A model generated the notes under the pieces. That model was not told the DNA's origin and made no database searches. It was given only the letters and a program-made list of their open reading frames with translations. Below, in pieces: positions 1 through 9,200 of a DNA stretch of 28,532 bases. The translations under genes were made by a program, and so were the position numbers. The stretch is taken from positions 1 to 28,532 of the forward strand of contig CAYYAQ010000063.1 in NCBI GenBank assembly GCA_964469555.1, given 5' to 3'. The first letter of the stretch is position 1. The number at the start of each line of letters is the position of its first letter. This DNA is from CAYYAQ01 sp964469555 (GTDB taxonomy: Bacteria > Planctomycetota > UBA1135 > UBA2386).

Positions 1-298
1 AATCAAATCTCTTATTACGCTGGACGGTTCAGTCATCGCGAACGAGCAGGTTGCACACGTGGGTGGGCGATGCCCTCGGGAACGGTGTGTTACCATGGCA
101 ATGGCCGAATCTTCCAACCAGCGCACTCCGTTTGGGCACCATCGCCCACGGGATGTTCCATACTCTACGACGCAAGAGGGCCTCCTTGACCCCATGTTGG
201 TCCCACGTCCACCCGACCAACATACCGTATAACACCCAACGTCTCGTCCTTTCTGTCTGTCGCGTTCACGTTTGTCCAACACCTGAAGAGGATCCGCC
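1..298. other. Upstream region of the collagen-like gene, no supported gene
   Basis: No convincing coding sequence is visible; the short open frames here lack plausible protein character. Two perfect inverted repeats stand out: 10-bp arms at 63-72 and 140-149, and 9-bp arms at 194-202 (ATGTTGGTC) and 215-223 (GACCAACAT). A TATAAC hexamer at 228-233 lies just after the second repeat and could be a -10 element, but no good -35 sits at the usual distance. A GAGGA ribosome-binding site at 288-292 belongs to the gene starting at 299. Confidence 0.5.
194..223. promoter_or_regulatory. Inverted repeat next to a possible -10 box, candidate operator
   Basis: Perfect 9-bp arms (ATGTTGGTC and GACCAACAT) are separated by 12 bp and end 4 bp before a TATAAC hexamer at 228-233. 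The position fits a dimeric regulator site or a small mRNA hairpin upstream of the collagen-like gene. The repeat is seen directly; its function is inference. Confidence 0.3.
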
Positions 299-2056
299 AT
301 GCCCCGGCAAGTTTGCGCCCTTTTTCTCTCCTTCTTCTTCGCATCTGCGCTTCTGACAGCGCAGACCCCGACGGTTCCGTCGACGATGCCCTTCCAAGGG
401 CGACTCTCGCTGCAATCTAGCGGCGGTGGAGTGTCCGGCAATGTGAAGATGCTCGTCGCGATCTACCGTGTCGCCTTCGGCGGTTCGGCAGCCTGGACCG
501 AAACGCACAACGCTGTGGCGGTCAACGGTGGGATCTTCAAGATCCAGCTCGGTAGCGTCATTGGCTTCCCGACGACCTTGTTTGACGGCAATACGCTGTA
601 TCTCGGACTGACCGTCGCGACGGACGCCGAGATGGCACCGCGCTTTCCGATCACGTCGCAGGCGTACTCACACGTCGCTGGAAACGCGAACGACGTGAAG
701 GGCAACCACATTCATCCCAAGTCGGTGAGCATCGGAACCACTCCGGTCATCGACGCCACCGGCAAGTGGGTCGGATCGCCGACAGGGCTGCAGGGGCCGA
801 AGGGCGACACCGGTCCCGTCGGTCCCCGGGGTCCCAAGGGCGCGACCGGTTCGACCGGTGCCGCAGGCGCCAACGGCGCGGCTGGCCCCACCGGGCCGAC
901 CGGCGCGGCTGGCCCCCAGGGTCCGAAGGGCGACACCGGCGCCAACGGCCTGACCGGCCCGCAGGGCGCGAAGGGCGATACCGGCTCACAAGGCCCGAAG
1001 GGTGACACTGGCCCCGCTGGCCCCGCTGGTCCCGCTGGACCGCAAGGCCTGATCGGTCCCGCCGGCCCGCAAGGCCCTGCTGGTCCTCTCGGTGCTACCG
1101 GCCCCACGGGTCCAAAGGGCGATACTGGCGTCACCGGCGCCCCGGGCCCCGCCGGCCCCGCCGGCCCCGCTGGTCCCGCTGGCCCGCAAGGCCCGAAGGG
1201 TGACACTGGCCCCGCTGGTCCCGCTGGCGCCGTCGGCTCACAAGGCCCGAAGGGTGACACCGGCGCGACTGGCGCTATCGGCCCGGGCGGTCCCGCTGGC
1301 CCCATCGGCCCGCAGGGCGCGAAGGGTGACACCGGCGCGACCGGCGCGACTGGCGCGACTGGCGCGACCGGCCCGCAAGGTCCCAAGGGTGACCCCGGCA
1401 CGACTCCCTGGGTCACGTCCGGCAGCGACATCTCCTACACTGCCGGCAAGGTCAGTATCATCGGCCCCACCGCTACGAGGGTCCTCTACGTGAGGGGCAG
1501 CGCCGAGGTCACCGGCACCCTGACAGTCGGCGGCAGCAAGGCGTTCGTGCAGCCGCACCCGACCGACCCGTCGAAGCAGATCACGTTCTTTTGCCTCGAA
1601 GGCAACGAGAGCGGCACGTACTTCCGCGGCACCGGGAAGTTGGTCAATGGTCGGCTCGAGATTCCGATTCCGGAAGAGTGGAAGCTCGTCTCCGCCGTCA
1701 AGGGCATCACCGTCCAGTTGACGGCGATCCGCAGCTTGGCTCGCCTCACGGTCTTCGAAAAGAGCCGCAACAAGATCGTCGTCATGGGCGATGTCGATTG
1801 CGAGTTCGACTATCAGGTCAACGGCGTGCGCCGCGGCCACACCGACTACACGCCGTTCAGCGAGAACACGACGTTCCGCCCGACGGTGGCTGGTGTGCCC
1901 TTCGGCATGGAGTACTCGAAGTCCTATCGAGACATCCTGGTTCGCGCCGGGATCCTCAACGCGGACTACACCCCGAACGAGGTGACTGCGCAGCGTTTGG
2001 GTTGGAACCTGAAACTGCCGAAGTCTGTCGACACCGTCGACGTCCCTCAACGATAA
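299..2056 (+). CDS. Exported collagen-like repeat protein
   Basis: This 585-residue protein starts with a signal peptide (hydrophobic residues 7-20, predicted cleavage before Gln22). A globular N-terminal part of about 140 residues is followed by 69 uninterrupted Gly-X-Y triplets (residues 163-369). These are rich in GPKGDT, where Lys-Gly-Asp is known to stabilise collagen triple helices through interchain salt bridges. About 215 residues follow the helix. Their middle part (around KAFVQPHPTDPSKQI through DYQVNGVRRG) resembles a domain I recall from other bacterial exported or tail-fibre-like proteins, where it follows a shaft. A trimeric extracellular rod with globular ends is therefore likely. 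GAGGA at 288-292 supports the ATG. It is first of three closely spaced exoprotein genes. Proline hydroxylation is not implied. The ligand or attachment site is unknown. Confidence 0.88.
   Translation: MPRQVCALFLSFFFASALLTAQTPTVPSTMPFQGRLSLQSSGGGVSGNVKMLVAIYRVAFGGSAAWTETHNAVAVNGGIFKIQLGSVIGFPTTLFDGNTLYLGLTVATDAEMAPRFPITSQAYSHVAGNANDVKGNHIHPKSVSIGTTPVIDATGKWVGSPTGLQGPKGDTGPVGPRGPKGATGSTGAAGANGAAGPTGPTGAAGPQGPKGDTGANGLTGPQGAKGDTGSQGPKGDTGPAGPAGPAGPQGLIGPAGPQGPAGPLGATGPTGPKGDTGVTGAPGPAGPAGPAGPAGPQGPKGDTGPAGPAGAVGSQGPKGDTGATGAIGPGGPAGPIGPQGAKGDTGATGATGATGATGPQGPKGDPGTTPWVTSGSDISYTAGKVSIIGPTATRVLYVRGSAEVTGTLTVGGSKAFVQPHPTDPSKQITFFCLEGNESGTYFRGTGKLVNGRLEIPIPEEWKLVSAVKGITVQLTAIRSLARLTVFEKSRNKIVVMGDVDCEFDYQVNGVRRGHTDYTPFSENTTFRPTVAGVPFGMEYSKSYRDILVRAGILNADYTPNEVTAQRLGWNLKLPKSVDTVDVPQR
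785..1405 (+). repeat. DNA repeat tract encoding 69 Gly-X-Y triplets
   Basis: This 621-bp low-complexity tract consists of 9-bp collagen codon triplets with recurring longer units (ggcccgaagggtgacac and close variants). The four near-identical GAT triplets around 1332-1370 look like a recent slippage expansion. Such tracts can change length by recombination and assemble poorly from short reads, so the repeat count here may differ from the real genome. Confidence 0.85.
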
Positions 2057-2074
2057 CCAAACCGGAGGCTCACA

Positions 2075-2908
2075 ATGAAGACGTTGTATATACCTCTGGC
2101 AGCCTTGGTCGGTCTGGGTGGTGCACTATCCGCCCAGACGATCACGGACAACTCCGGCTCGAGTAGCGTGAACTACTTCTCGGAGTCCAAAGGCCAAGCC
2201 GACGGCGGATCGTCGAGTTCGAGCACGTTCGCTCTCACCGCGACCGTCGGCCAACACGAGCCCGGAAAGCGCAATTCGGCGACCTACTACCTGTCCGGTG
2301 GGTTCATCGGGACTCTCGATGCTGTCAGCGCGGGAGCGTGGATCACGGCGGCCTCTCCGACGTTCCACACGCCCCGTTCGACCAACCTGATCTGGTTGAC
2401 CGGGACTCGACTGAACGTGGGAATACCGGCGGTGACCATCTCGGGCAAGCCTGCCCCCGTCATCGCCTCGTCGCCCACGGATGTCGCGGTGCGATTACCC
2501 ACGCTGCCGGATCCTGGATGGCATTCGATCGCCTTGACGAACAGCCTCGGGACGACGTCCATCGAGCGGGGTGTCGGCGTGTTGCCGATGCTCTACACGG
2601 ACGGCGCCGCGGCTTCGAATGTGTCGTTCGATCTGGTCTTCAAGGGCACGAAGAACGACTCCGTCATCTGGGGGCTCGGTTCCAACACCGGGCCGAAGAT
2701 TCCGATCGCGCCGTATCTGCACGGGCTGACGCTCAACTCGTCGTTCGTCAGGATCTTGCCGTCGTTCCAGATCAAGGATGCTTCCGGCGAGTCTCGTTTG
2801 CCGATTCCGCCGGTGCCGTTTGTGTTCACGATCTACTGCCAATCGTTGTTCATAACCACCAACCCGGGATACAGCCCCGGTTCGTTCTCCAACCGCGTCA
2901 GCTTCTAG
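2075..2908 (+). CDS. Exported protein with IPT/TIG-like segment
   Basis: The 277-residue product has a clear signal peptide ending GGALSA before Gln21. A Ser-rich N-terminal region (residues 27-51) is followed by a probable beta-sandwich at about residues 87-175 that reads like an IPT/TIG domain: a Pro-containing opening (AASPTFHTPRSTNLIWLTGT), a glycine- and valine-rich middle and a closing strand around SIERGVGVLPML. The last 100 residues are beta-rich and unassigned. The start is well supported by GGAGG at 2064-2068, six bases before the ATG. It lies 18 bp after the collagen-like gene, so co-transcription is likely. Export is confident; the fold is tentative; the role is unknown, with adhesion or surface-layer assembly the simplest guess. 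Confidence 0.75.
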   Translation: MKTLYIPLAALVGLGGALSAQTITDNSGSSSVNYFSESKGQADGGSSSSSTFALTATVGQHEPGKRNSATYYLSGGFIGTLDAVSAGAWITAASPTFHTPRSTNLIWLTGTRLNVGIPAVTISGKPAPVIASSPTDVAVRLPTLPDPGWHSIALTNSLGTTSIERGVGVLPMLYTDGAAASNVSFDLVFKGTKNDSVIWGLGSNTGPKIPIAPYLHGLTLNSSFVRILPSFQIKDASGESRLPIPPVPFVFTIYCQSLFITTNPGYSPGSFSNRVSF

Positions 2909-2921
2909 AGCGAATACCATC

Positions 2922-4085
2922 ATGAAACGCACATGCATCGCAATCAGCGTCGCCGCGCTCTGCGGCGTGGCCTCCGCTCAGTCCATGGCCATCAGTCCGG
3001 ACCCCATCTTCTCGCGTAGCGAGGGGGCGGGCACCGTGAGAACGTTCGGGGCATACGCGGCAGGTCGATACCAGTTCATCGACGGCAACCACCGCGGCAG
3101 CTCCTCGATTCTCAAGGAACTCTGCTTTCGTCACGATCACCGCAACTACGACGTGACGACCGGCATGGGCCGCAGCTGGACCGGCGTCCAGGTCAGGGTG
3201 TTCCAAGGCGACCTGTCCACGTTCAACTCGACGTTCAGCACGAACTCGAGCACGGTGCCGACCCTTGTGTTCAGCAACTCTGTCAGCTGGCCGATCGTAC
3301 TGGGGGCTTCCGACCCGTTGCCGAACATGTGGCGCATCGCGTTCCCGTTCAGCACGAACTACGCCTACGGCGGCAACCTCGACATCTGCACGGATCTGAC
3401 GTTCGAAGGTGGATCGTTGGCAAATAGCGCGTCCTGGTCGGGAAGCACGAGGCACTCGTACTACCTCGATTCGTTCTTCGTCGGCAGCTTCGCGAGGGGT
3501 TCCGATGTCATCCTTGGCCACACCAACGGTGGTTGTGTCGACGGTGGCAGTTCGACGACGAGTGGAGCGTCTGTGAAGCTTGACATGGCGACCTACGGGC
3601 CGAACATGGCGAACGTCATGTTCCGCAACAAGTACTTCCTTCTCGCGACTGGCCAGAACTTCGCCAAGAACTCGACCATGATGCTTGTGATAGCGTTCCG
3701 GGCGGCCGTGACGGGCGTGCCCGTCGGTATTCCGTGCAACAGCCTCTACCTCAACCCGGCGTTGACGTGGTTCCTCTACCCTCAGGCGACGAATTCAGTC
3801 GGAATGATGTCTCCGTTTGCCTTCGGACTCTCTGCAGGTCTGACGAACTACAACCCTACCTGGGCCGGGTTCAACCTGGTCGTCCAGGGTGCTTGGACCG
3901 ACAGCCAGAACGGTCGACTGAAACTGAGTGCGGCATCGCGCAACTCTTTCTCCGCATTGCCGCTGCCAAACACCGCTGCGGTGAGGATGAAGACTGCGTA
4001 CGATTACAACGCAGCGAGTGCGACGGCCACTTTCACAGGCGACGGCGACAGTACGGCAATCCCGATCATCTGCTACAGAAAGTAG
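2922..4085 (+). CDS. Exported protein of unknown function
   Basis: This 387-residue protein has a signal peptide (MKRTCIAISVAALCGVASA, then Gln20). The mature part is rich in Ser, Asn, aromatic residues and beta-strand-like segments, and carries several cysteines (in ELCFRH, LDICTD, GGCVDG, GIPCNS and the C-terminal IICYRK) that could form disulfides after export. It is the third gene of the cluster, 13 bp after the stop of the TIG-like protein, and is probably in the same operon. The ribosome-binding site is weak, so translational coupling may matter. I recognise the general style of secreted planctomycete proteins but no named domain. A structural or adhesive role is inference. Confidence 0.7.
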   Translation: MKRTCIAISVAALCGVASAQSMAISPDPIFSRSEGAGTVRTFGAYAAGRYQFIDGNHRGSSSILKELCFRHDHRNYDVTTGMGRSWTGVQVRVFQGDLSTFNSTFSTNSSTVPTLVFSNSVSWPIVLGASDPLPNMWRIAFPFSTNYAYGGNLDICTDLTFEGGSLANSASWSGSTRHSYYLDSFFVGSFARGSDVILGHTNGGCVDGGSSTTSGASVKLDMATYGPNMANVMFRNKYFLLATGQNFAKNSTMMLVIAFRAAVTGVPVGIPCNSLYLNPALTWFLYPQATNSVGMMSPFAFGLSAGLTNYNPTWAGFNLVVQGAWTDSQNGRLKLSAASRNSFSALPLPNTAAVRMKTAYDYNAASATATFTGDGDSTAIPIICYRK

Positions 4086-4133
4086 CCGCGTGAAGGCCGG
4101 CGACATCGCCGATGATACAGCATGGTTGTCGTG

Positions 4134-4157
4134 CGAAGGGGCGATTTTGCCCCTTCG
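4134..4157 (+). terminator. Hairpin downstream of the exoprotein cluster, possible terminator
   Basis: CGAAGGGGC and GCCCCTTCG form a perfect 9-bp stem around the six-base loop GATTTT, 49 bp after the third exoprotein stop codon. No T-run follows, so it is not a textbook intrinsic terminator. It may act in termination without a U-tract or protect the 3' end of the mRNA. Confidence 0.4.
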
Positions 4158-4362
4158 GCATGTACGGAGAGGGCCTTTCTCCTTCAGCAGATCGATGTGC
4201 GACCCGAACCGGGTCGGCGTCCAGCTGGCGGACCAGGGCGTCTGGACGGTCCCCGATCATGCGGTCCGGCTGGTAGTCACGGGACGGGGTCCCTGGGGTG
4301 ATCGCCTGCACCCGAGTTTCTTGTGTAAGATCCAAGGCACCCCCACAGATCCGACCCCTTCC

Positions 4363-4368
4363 AGGAGG
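4363..4368 (+). promoter_or_regulatory. Ribosome-binding site that decides a GTG start
   Basis: A consensus AGGAGG lies four bases before the GTG at 4373. The same frame is open upstream to an ATG at 4298, but that start has no such site and would bury the signal peptide, so GTG 4373 is preferred. Confidence 0.75.
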
Positions 4369-4372
4369 ATTC

Positions 4373-6181
4373 GTGTCCGACCCCTCTCGCCTGCTCCCTG
4401 GGTTTACGCCCGCGATGGCGTTGCTCTGCGTCGTCACTCTCTTCAGTTCCAGTCTGGTTGCCCAGGAGGATGTCGCTGAGGCTGCTTCCAAGAAGCCGTC
4501 GAAGTCCGAGGTCGTGGCCAAGGCCCTGCGTCGATGGGTGCACGATTTCGAGGCCGGAGAGATCTCCGTCGATGGCGGGGTCAACTTCTTCAAGCACAGC
4601 AACGTCGGCTACATCCGCATCGCCCTGCAAGGGGGAGTGTTCGCGGAGCCGCCTGAGAATCAGGCCCTCACGCACTTCACGATGCTGCAGCGGCTGGTCG
4701 TGTTGGCGGAGAAGAACCCGTCGAAGGAGACCGCGGGTGCGCTGCTCGCGCTCGCGGCAACCGGGTTCGCACACGACATGTTCAATCACAAGACGATGAT
4801 GGTCCGCGACCTCGGACACTTCGCGCTCCTTCGCGTGGATGCGCCCTCTGCCTGGGAACACGTGCACTCCGTGGCCAAGACCGAGCTCGTGAAGTTGGTC
4901 GATGGCGAGGAAGTCGTCTCGGTCGATGAGATCGATCCACTGTTCGACGTCGATGCGCGCGCCATGTGGCGGATCGCCGCGATTCGATTGCTGGGCATGA
5001 AGGAGAAGAGCGTCTTCCGGAGTTCGATCGAAAAGTGGCTCCTCAGTTCTGACGGGCGCGTGCGTCTGGCCGCCGCCGAGTCGCTCAGTTTCCTGCACAC
5101 ACCAGAGTCGTTGTCCGTGGTCACGCGCGCGATGGCGAGCGAGACGCACCCGATGGTCGTTGTCGCGCTCATCCAGACCATCCAACGGACTCTCAACAAG
5201 CACGCGGAGTTCGTCGAAGAGGAAGTCTCGGAGCGGGCGCTGCGCGCTGCGCTCGGCTTGCTCGGCAAGCACGGGTGGCGCGGCGACATGGCGATCGTAC
5301 AGCTGATTCACAATCACCCGGTCAAGGCCGCGGTGGAGCCGTTCATCCGGTTGATGCGCCAATCGCGCGGCGAGGTAGATCCGATTCTCAAGATCGTGAA
5401 CAAGAACGCCTCACGGTTCCTCGGGCTGGAGGCGCATCGGGCGCTGAGGCGAATCACCGGGGCGATCATTGTCGACGATCCTGCGAAGTGGGAAGAGTTC
5501 TGGGCGAGCAAGAAGAACGAGATCGTCGTGAAGCGGCGGGGTCCGGCGGACAAGTCTCGGACGTACGCGGCGCGCCGCGGCGGAAGCTTCTACGGAATCC
5601 CGGTGCTCGGCTGCGAAGTCGTGTTCGTGATCGACACGTCCGGGAGCATGAGCACCCGGGTCAAGGCCAAGATTCCGGTGGGGTCGAAGGGCAAGATGGG
5701 GACGATGCGCGGGACGCGGCTCGCCGTCGCGAAGCGCCAGACCCTGAAGGCGATCCAGGGCATGCCGAAACACTCGCGGTTCAGCATCGTGACGTTCTCC
5801 AGCAAAGTGCGCGCGTGGAACGCGAAGCCGGTGGTTGCGCGGGTCTCCGCGCGCCGGACGGCGGCGAGCATTCTCGGCAAGCTGAAGCCGCATGGCGGAA
5901 CGAACGTCTTCGACGCGCTCGTTCACGTGCTCGAGGCGCGGGACATGGGCTACGGTTCAAAGCCGACGACGAACGTCGACGAAGTGTTCGTTCTCTCCGA
6001 CGGCAGGCCGTCTGGCGGAGTGCTGACCGACCCGAAGGAGATTCTGCGGGTCATCAAGGCGATCAACAAGATTCGCAAGATCCGGATTCACTGCGTGTTC
6101 GCCGGTGAGGGCGACGATGTGGGTGCGAGTTTCATGCGCCAACTCGCCGAGGAGAACGGCGGCGTATTCGTGCAAAGCTGA
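4373..6181 (+). CDS. Exported HEAT-repeat and von Willebrand factor A protein
   Basis: Starting at GTG 4373 the product has 602 residues. Residues 5-28 form a signal peptide ending SSSLVA before Gln. Residues of roughly 50-370 are helical and repetitive, reading like HEAT/armadillo repeats (for example DGRVRLAAAESLSFLHTPES). A vWA domain follows at about 412-600 with a complete metal-ion-dependent adhesion site: DTSGSM with first Asp 421, Thr510 in GGTNVF and Asp543 in LSDGRPSG. vWA domains bind protein ligands through a divalent metal. In planctomycetes, exported HEAT-vWA proteins are common but poorly characterised. The gene stands alone, converging on the RND permease 20 bp away. Extracytoplasmic protein-protein interaction is a reasonable inference; the partner is unknown. 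Confidence 0.85.
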   Translation: MSDPSRLLPGFTPAMALLCVVTLFSSSLVAQEDVAEAASKKPSKSEVVAKALRRWVHDFEAGEISVDGGVNFFKHSNVGYIRIALQGGVFAEPPENQALTHFTMLQRLVVLAEKNPSKETAGALLALAATGFAHDMFNHKTMMVRDLGHFALLRVDAPSAWEHVHSVAKTELVKLVDGEEVVSVDEIDPLFDVDARAMWRIAAIRLLGMKEKSVFRSSIEKWLLSSDGRVRLAAAESLSFLHTPESLSVVTRAMASETHPMVVVALIQTIQRTLNKHAEFVEEEVSERALRAALGLLGKHGWRGDMAIVQLIHNHPVKAAVEPFIRLMRQSRGEVDPILKIVNKNASRFLGLEAHRALRRITGAIIVDDPAKWEEFWASKKNEIVVKRRGPADKSRTYAARRGGSFYGIPVLGCEVVFVIDTSGSMSTRVKAKIPVGSKGKMGTMRGTRLAVAKRQTLKAIQGMPKHSRFSIVTFSSKVRAWNAKPVVARVSARRTAASILGKLKPHGGTNVFDALVHVLEARDMGYGSKPTTNVDEVFVLSDGRPSGGVLTDPKEILRVIKAINKIRKIRIHCVFAGEGDDVGASFMRQLAEENGGVFVQS

Positions 6182-6201
6182 CCGGCAACCCGGGCTCTCG
6201 A

Positions 6202-9200
6202 TCAGGCTGTGCGGGCGCGGAGGTCGTCGTCTATTTCGGGATTGACGCCTTCCGCGAGTTGGCGGGTCAGTTCGCGGGAGCGCTTCTCCGGTGAACCAGT
6301 GACGCGAGCGACGAGAGCGTAGATCGAAGGTACTACGATCAGCGTCGTCAGCGTGGCGATCGAGACACCGGCGACGACGACGACGCCGATCGCGACTCGC
6401 GCTTCGCCGCCCGCGCCCGTCGCGAGGACCAACGGAATCGACCCGAGAGAAGTGGAGAGGCCCGTCATCAAGATCGGTCGTAGTCGCAGTACCGACGCTT
6501 CGAGCACGGCGTCGTGCACCGAGCGCCCCTTGTCGCGGAGTTGGTTCGCGAATTCGACGATGAGGATGCCGTTCTTCGTCGCGAGTCCGATCAGGATCAC
6601 GAGAGCGATCTGGCTGTAGATGTTGAGCGACTGATCAAACAGCCACAAGCCAGCGAGGCCACCGAAGACGGCCAACGGCACCGTCAGCAGAATGACCAAG
6701 GGCTGCAGGAAGCTCTCGAACTGGGCCGCGAGCACGAGGTACACCAGCAGCAGCGAGATACCGAACGTGAACATCAGCGCTCCCGACGCTTCGACGAACT
6801 CCCGGCTCTGGCCCTTGTAGGCGACGCCGGGCGCACCGCGGAGATCGTCGCGCACGACGTCCTGCAGGAACGTGAGCGCTTCGCCGAGGCTGTAGCCTTC
6901 GGCGAGGTTCGCGGTGATGGTGATCGCGCGCAGGCGGTTGTATCGATTCAGCGTAGACGAATCGGCGAACGAGCGAAGCTCTACGAGGTTGGCGAGGGGC
7001 ACGAGTTTGTCTGTCGTCGTGGACCTCACGTAGACCAGTTCGAGATCCTGTGGCGAACGCTTGTCCGCGTCTCTCGCTTCCAGGATCACGTCGTACTCCT
7101 CGCCGCGGTCGACGAACGTTGTCACTCGCCGCGAACCCATCAGTGTTTCGAGCGTCCGTCCGATCTCGCGCACGGACACGCCGAGGTCCGCTGCGCGGTC
7201 GGTGTTGACCACGATCTCGAGTTGGGGCTTCGTCTCCTCGTAGTCGGAGCCTACCGCCGTGAGATTGGGGTTCTCCGCGGCGCGGGCGAGAAGGACGTCG
7301 CGCCACTCGACGAGTTCGGTGAACGTCGAGCCCGTGAGCACGAATTGCACCGGTTGACCGCTGCGCCGCAGCAGCCCGGACCGTGGGATGCAGAAGGCCT
7401 TGTAGCCCGCTAGCGCGGCGAGCTTCTCGTTGACCTCCTTCATGACGTCTCGAGTCGAGCGACGATCCGTATCGTCGAGCTTGAGGAGCACCGTGCCGAA
7501 CGCGGAGTTGACGTCGCCGCCCGAACGCCACGATCCAGGCACGCGAATCAACACGCGCTGCGCCTCACCCGCGTCGTAGATCTCCATCATGACGTCTTCG
7601 ATCTTCTTCGCCATGCGGACCGAGTGCGGGTACGAGGCACCCTCGGGGCCCTTCGCCGTGATGCGGAAGTTGCCGCGGTCCTCAGGTGGGGCGTACTCCT
7701 GCGGCAGTGACCGGTAGAGTCCACCGATCGTCGCCGACAAGCCGACGACGAGGATCACCGCGGCGAGAGGCTGGCGGATCATGCCTTCGAGGAACCAGCG
7801 ATAGCCTGCCTGGATCGGGCGGAAGCCGTCATCGACGAGCCGCGAGAGACGCGGCGGCGCGCCCTTGCGGAGCATGAATGCGCACATCGCTGGCGTCAGT
7901 GTCAAAGCGACGAGCGTCGAGACGAACACCGCGCCGGCGAGCGCGAGCGCGAATTCGGCGAAGAGCTTGCCCGTGTTGCCGCTGAGCAGCGAGATTGGGA
8001 CGAATACTGCGATGAGTACGACGGTGGTCGCGACGACCGCGAAGGCGACCTGCCGGCTGCCGAGGTACGACGCGCGAAGCGGCGGCTCCCCGTTCCTGGT
8101 TCGGCGTGAAATGTTCTCGAGGACGACGATGGCGTCGTCGACGACGAGCCCGATGGCGAGCACGAGGGCGAGCAGTGTCAGCAGGTTGATCGAGAATCCC
8201 AGCAGGTAGAGCACGAAGAAGGTGCCGACGAGGGACACGGGGACTGTGATCGCTGGGACGAGTGTCGCGCGCGCGTTGCCGAGGAAGAGGAAGATCACGA
8301 GCACGACGACCAGCGCCGTGATCGCTAGAGTCTTCCACACCTGTTCGATTGCGGCGTTGATGTAGACGGAGCTGTCCGAACTCGGATGGATCTCGATGTC
8401 CGGCGGCAGGGACTTCTTGATGCGCTCGACGCGCTCTTTCACACAGGCGATGACATCGAGTGTGTTGGCCTTCGCCTGCCGCAGAATCCCGAGCCCGACC
8501 ATGTCCACGCGGTTACGGCGGAAGGACGTGCGGTCGTCGGTCGCACCGCGTTCGACTTGCGCCACTTCGTTGAGACGGACGAGGTGTCCCCGCTGGCCGC
8601 GACCGACGACCAGGCGCGAGAAGTTCTCCGCCGTTCGGAATCCCCGTTCGACGCGCACCGTGAACTCGCGGTTTGTCGACTCGACGCGACCGGCGGGGAG
8701 CTCGACGTTCTGCGCACGCAGCGCCTGTTCCACGTCGCCCACGGTGAGGTTGGCCGCGGCGAGTGCCTGTCTGTCGAGCCAGATGCGCATCGCGTAGCGG
8801 CTGCCGCCGCCTTTGCGGATCCGTGCGACGCCGGGAACGGTCGAGAGTTGATCGACGATGTAGCGCTCCGCGTAGTCCGTCAGTTCCATCACGTCGCGCT
8901 TGTCGCTCGTCAAGCTGAGCCAGAACACCGAGTCGCTCGACGAATCGACCTTGGCGATCTCGGGCGGGTCGGCCTCTTCGGGCAGGTCTTGCAGCACGCG
9001 GGAGACGCGGTCGCGGATGTCGTTGGCACCCCCGTCGATGTCGCGTTCCAGGACGAACTCGACCGTGATCGACGAGCGCCCGTCGCTCGTCTCCGACGAG
9101 ATCGTGCGGATTCCCTCCACGCCACTGACGGCGTCTTCGATGACTTGGGTCACGCGGGTCTCCACGATCGAAGCGGCGGCGCCCGGATAGGTCGTATCGA

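Larger units (their letters stand above)
4086..4372. other. Intergenic region between the exoprotein cluster and the vWA gene
   Basis: No coding sequence is supported. The region contains a 9-bp GC-rich hairpin at 4134-4157 and a small GGGAC/GTCCC hairpin at 4281-4293. It ends with the AGGAGG ribosome-binding site of the next gene. A promoter for the vWA gene should lie here, but I see no clear -35/-10 pair; TAAGAT at 4326-4331 is a weak -10 candidate. Confidence 0.45.

Noticed and set aside
186..233. Sigma-70 promoter from TTGACC (186-191) and TATAAC (228-233)
   Set aside because: The spacing is 36 bp, about twice the usual 17 bp; only the -10 candidate is kept.
785..1405. Possible CRISPR-like or satellite repeat array
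   Set aside because: The repeats follow 9-bp codon triplets in one frame and encode Gly-X-Y; there are no unique spacers of constant length.
712..1431. Minus-strand frame rich in Gly-Pro repeats
   Set aside because: It mirrors the collagen codons of the plus strand; the real signal peptide and flanking domains are on the plus strand.
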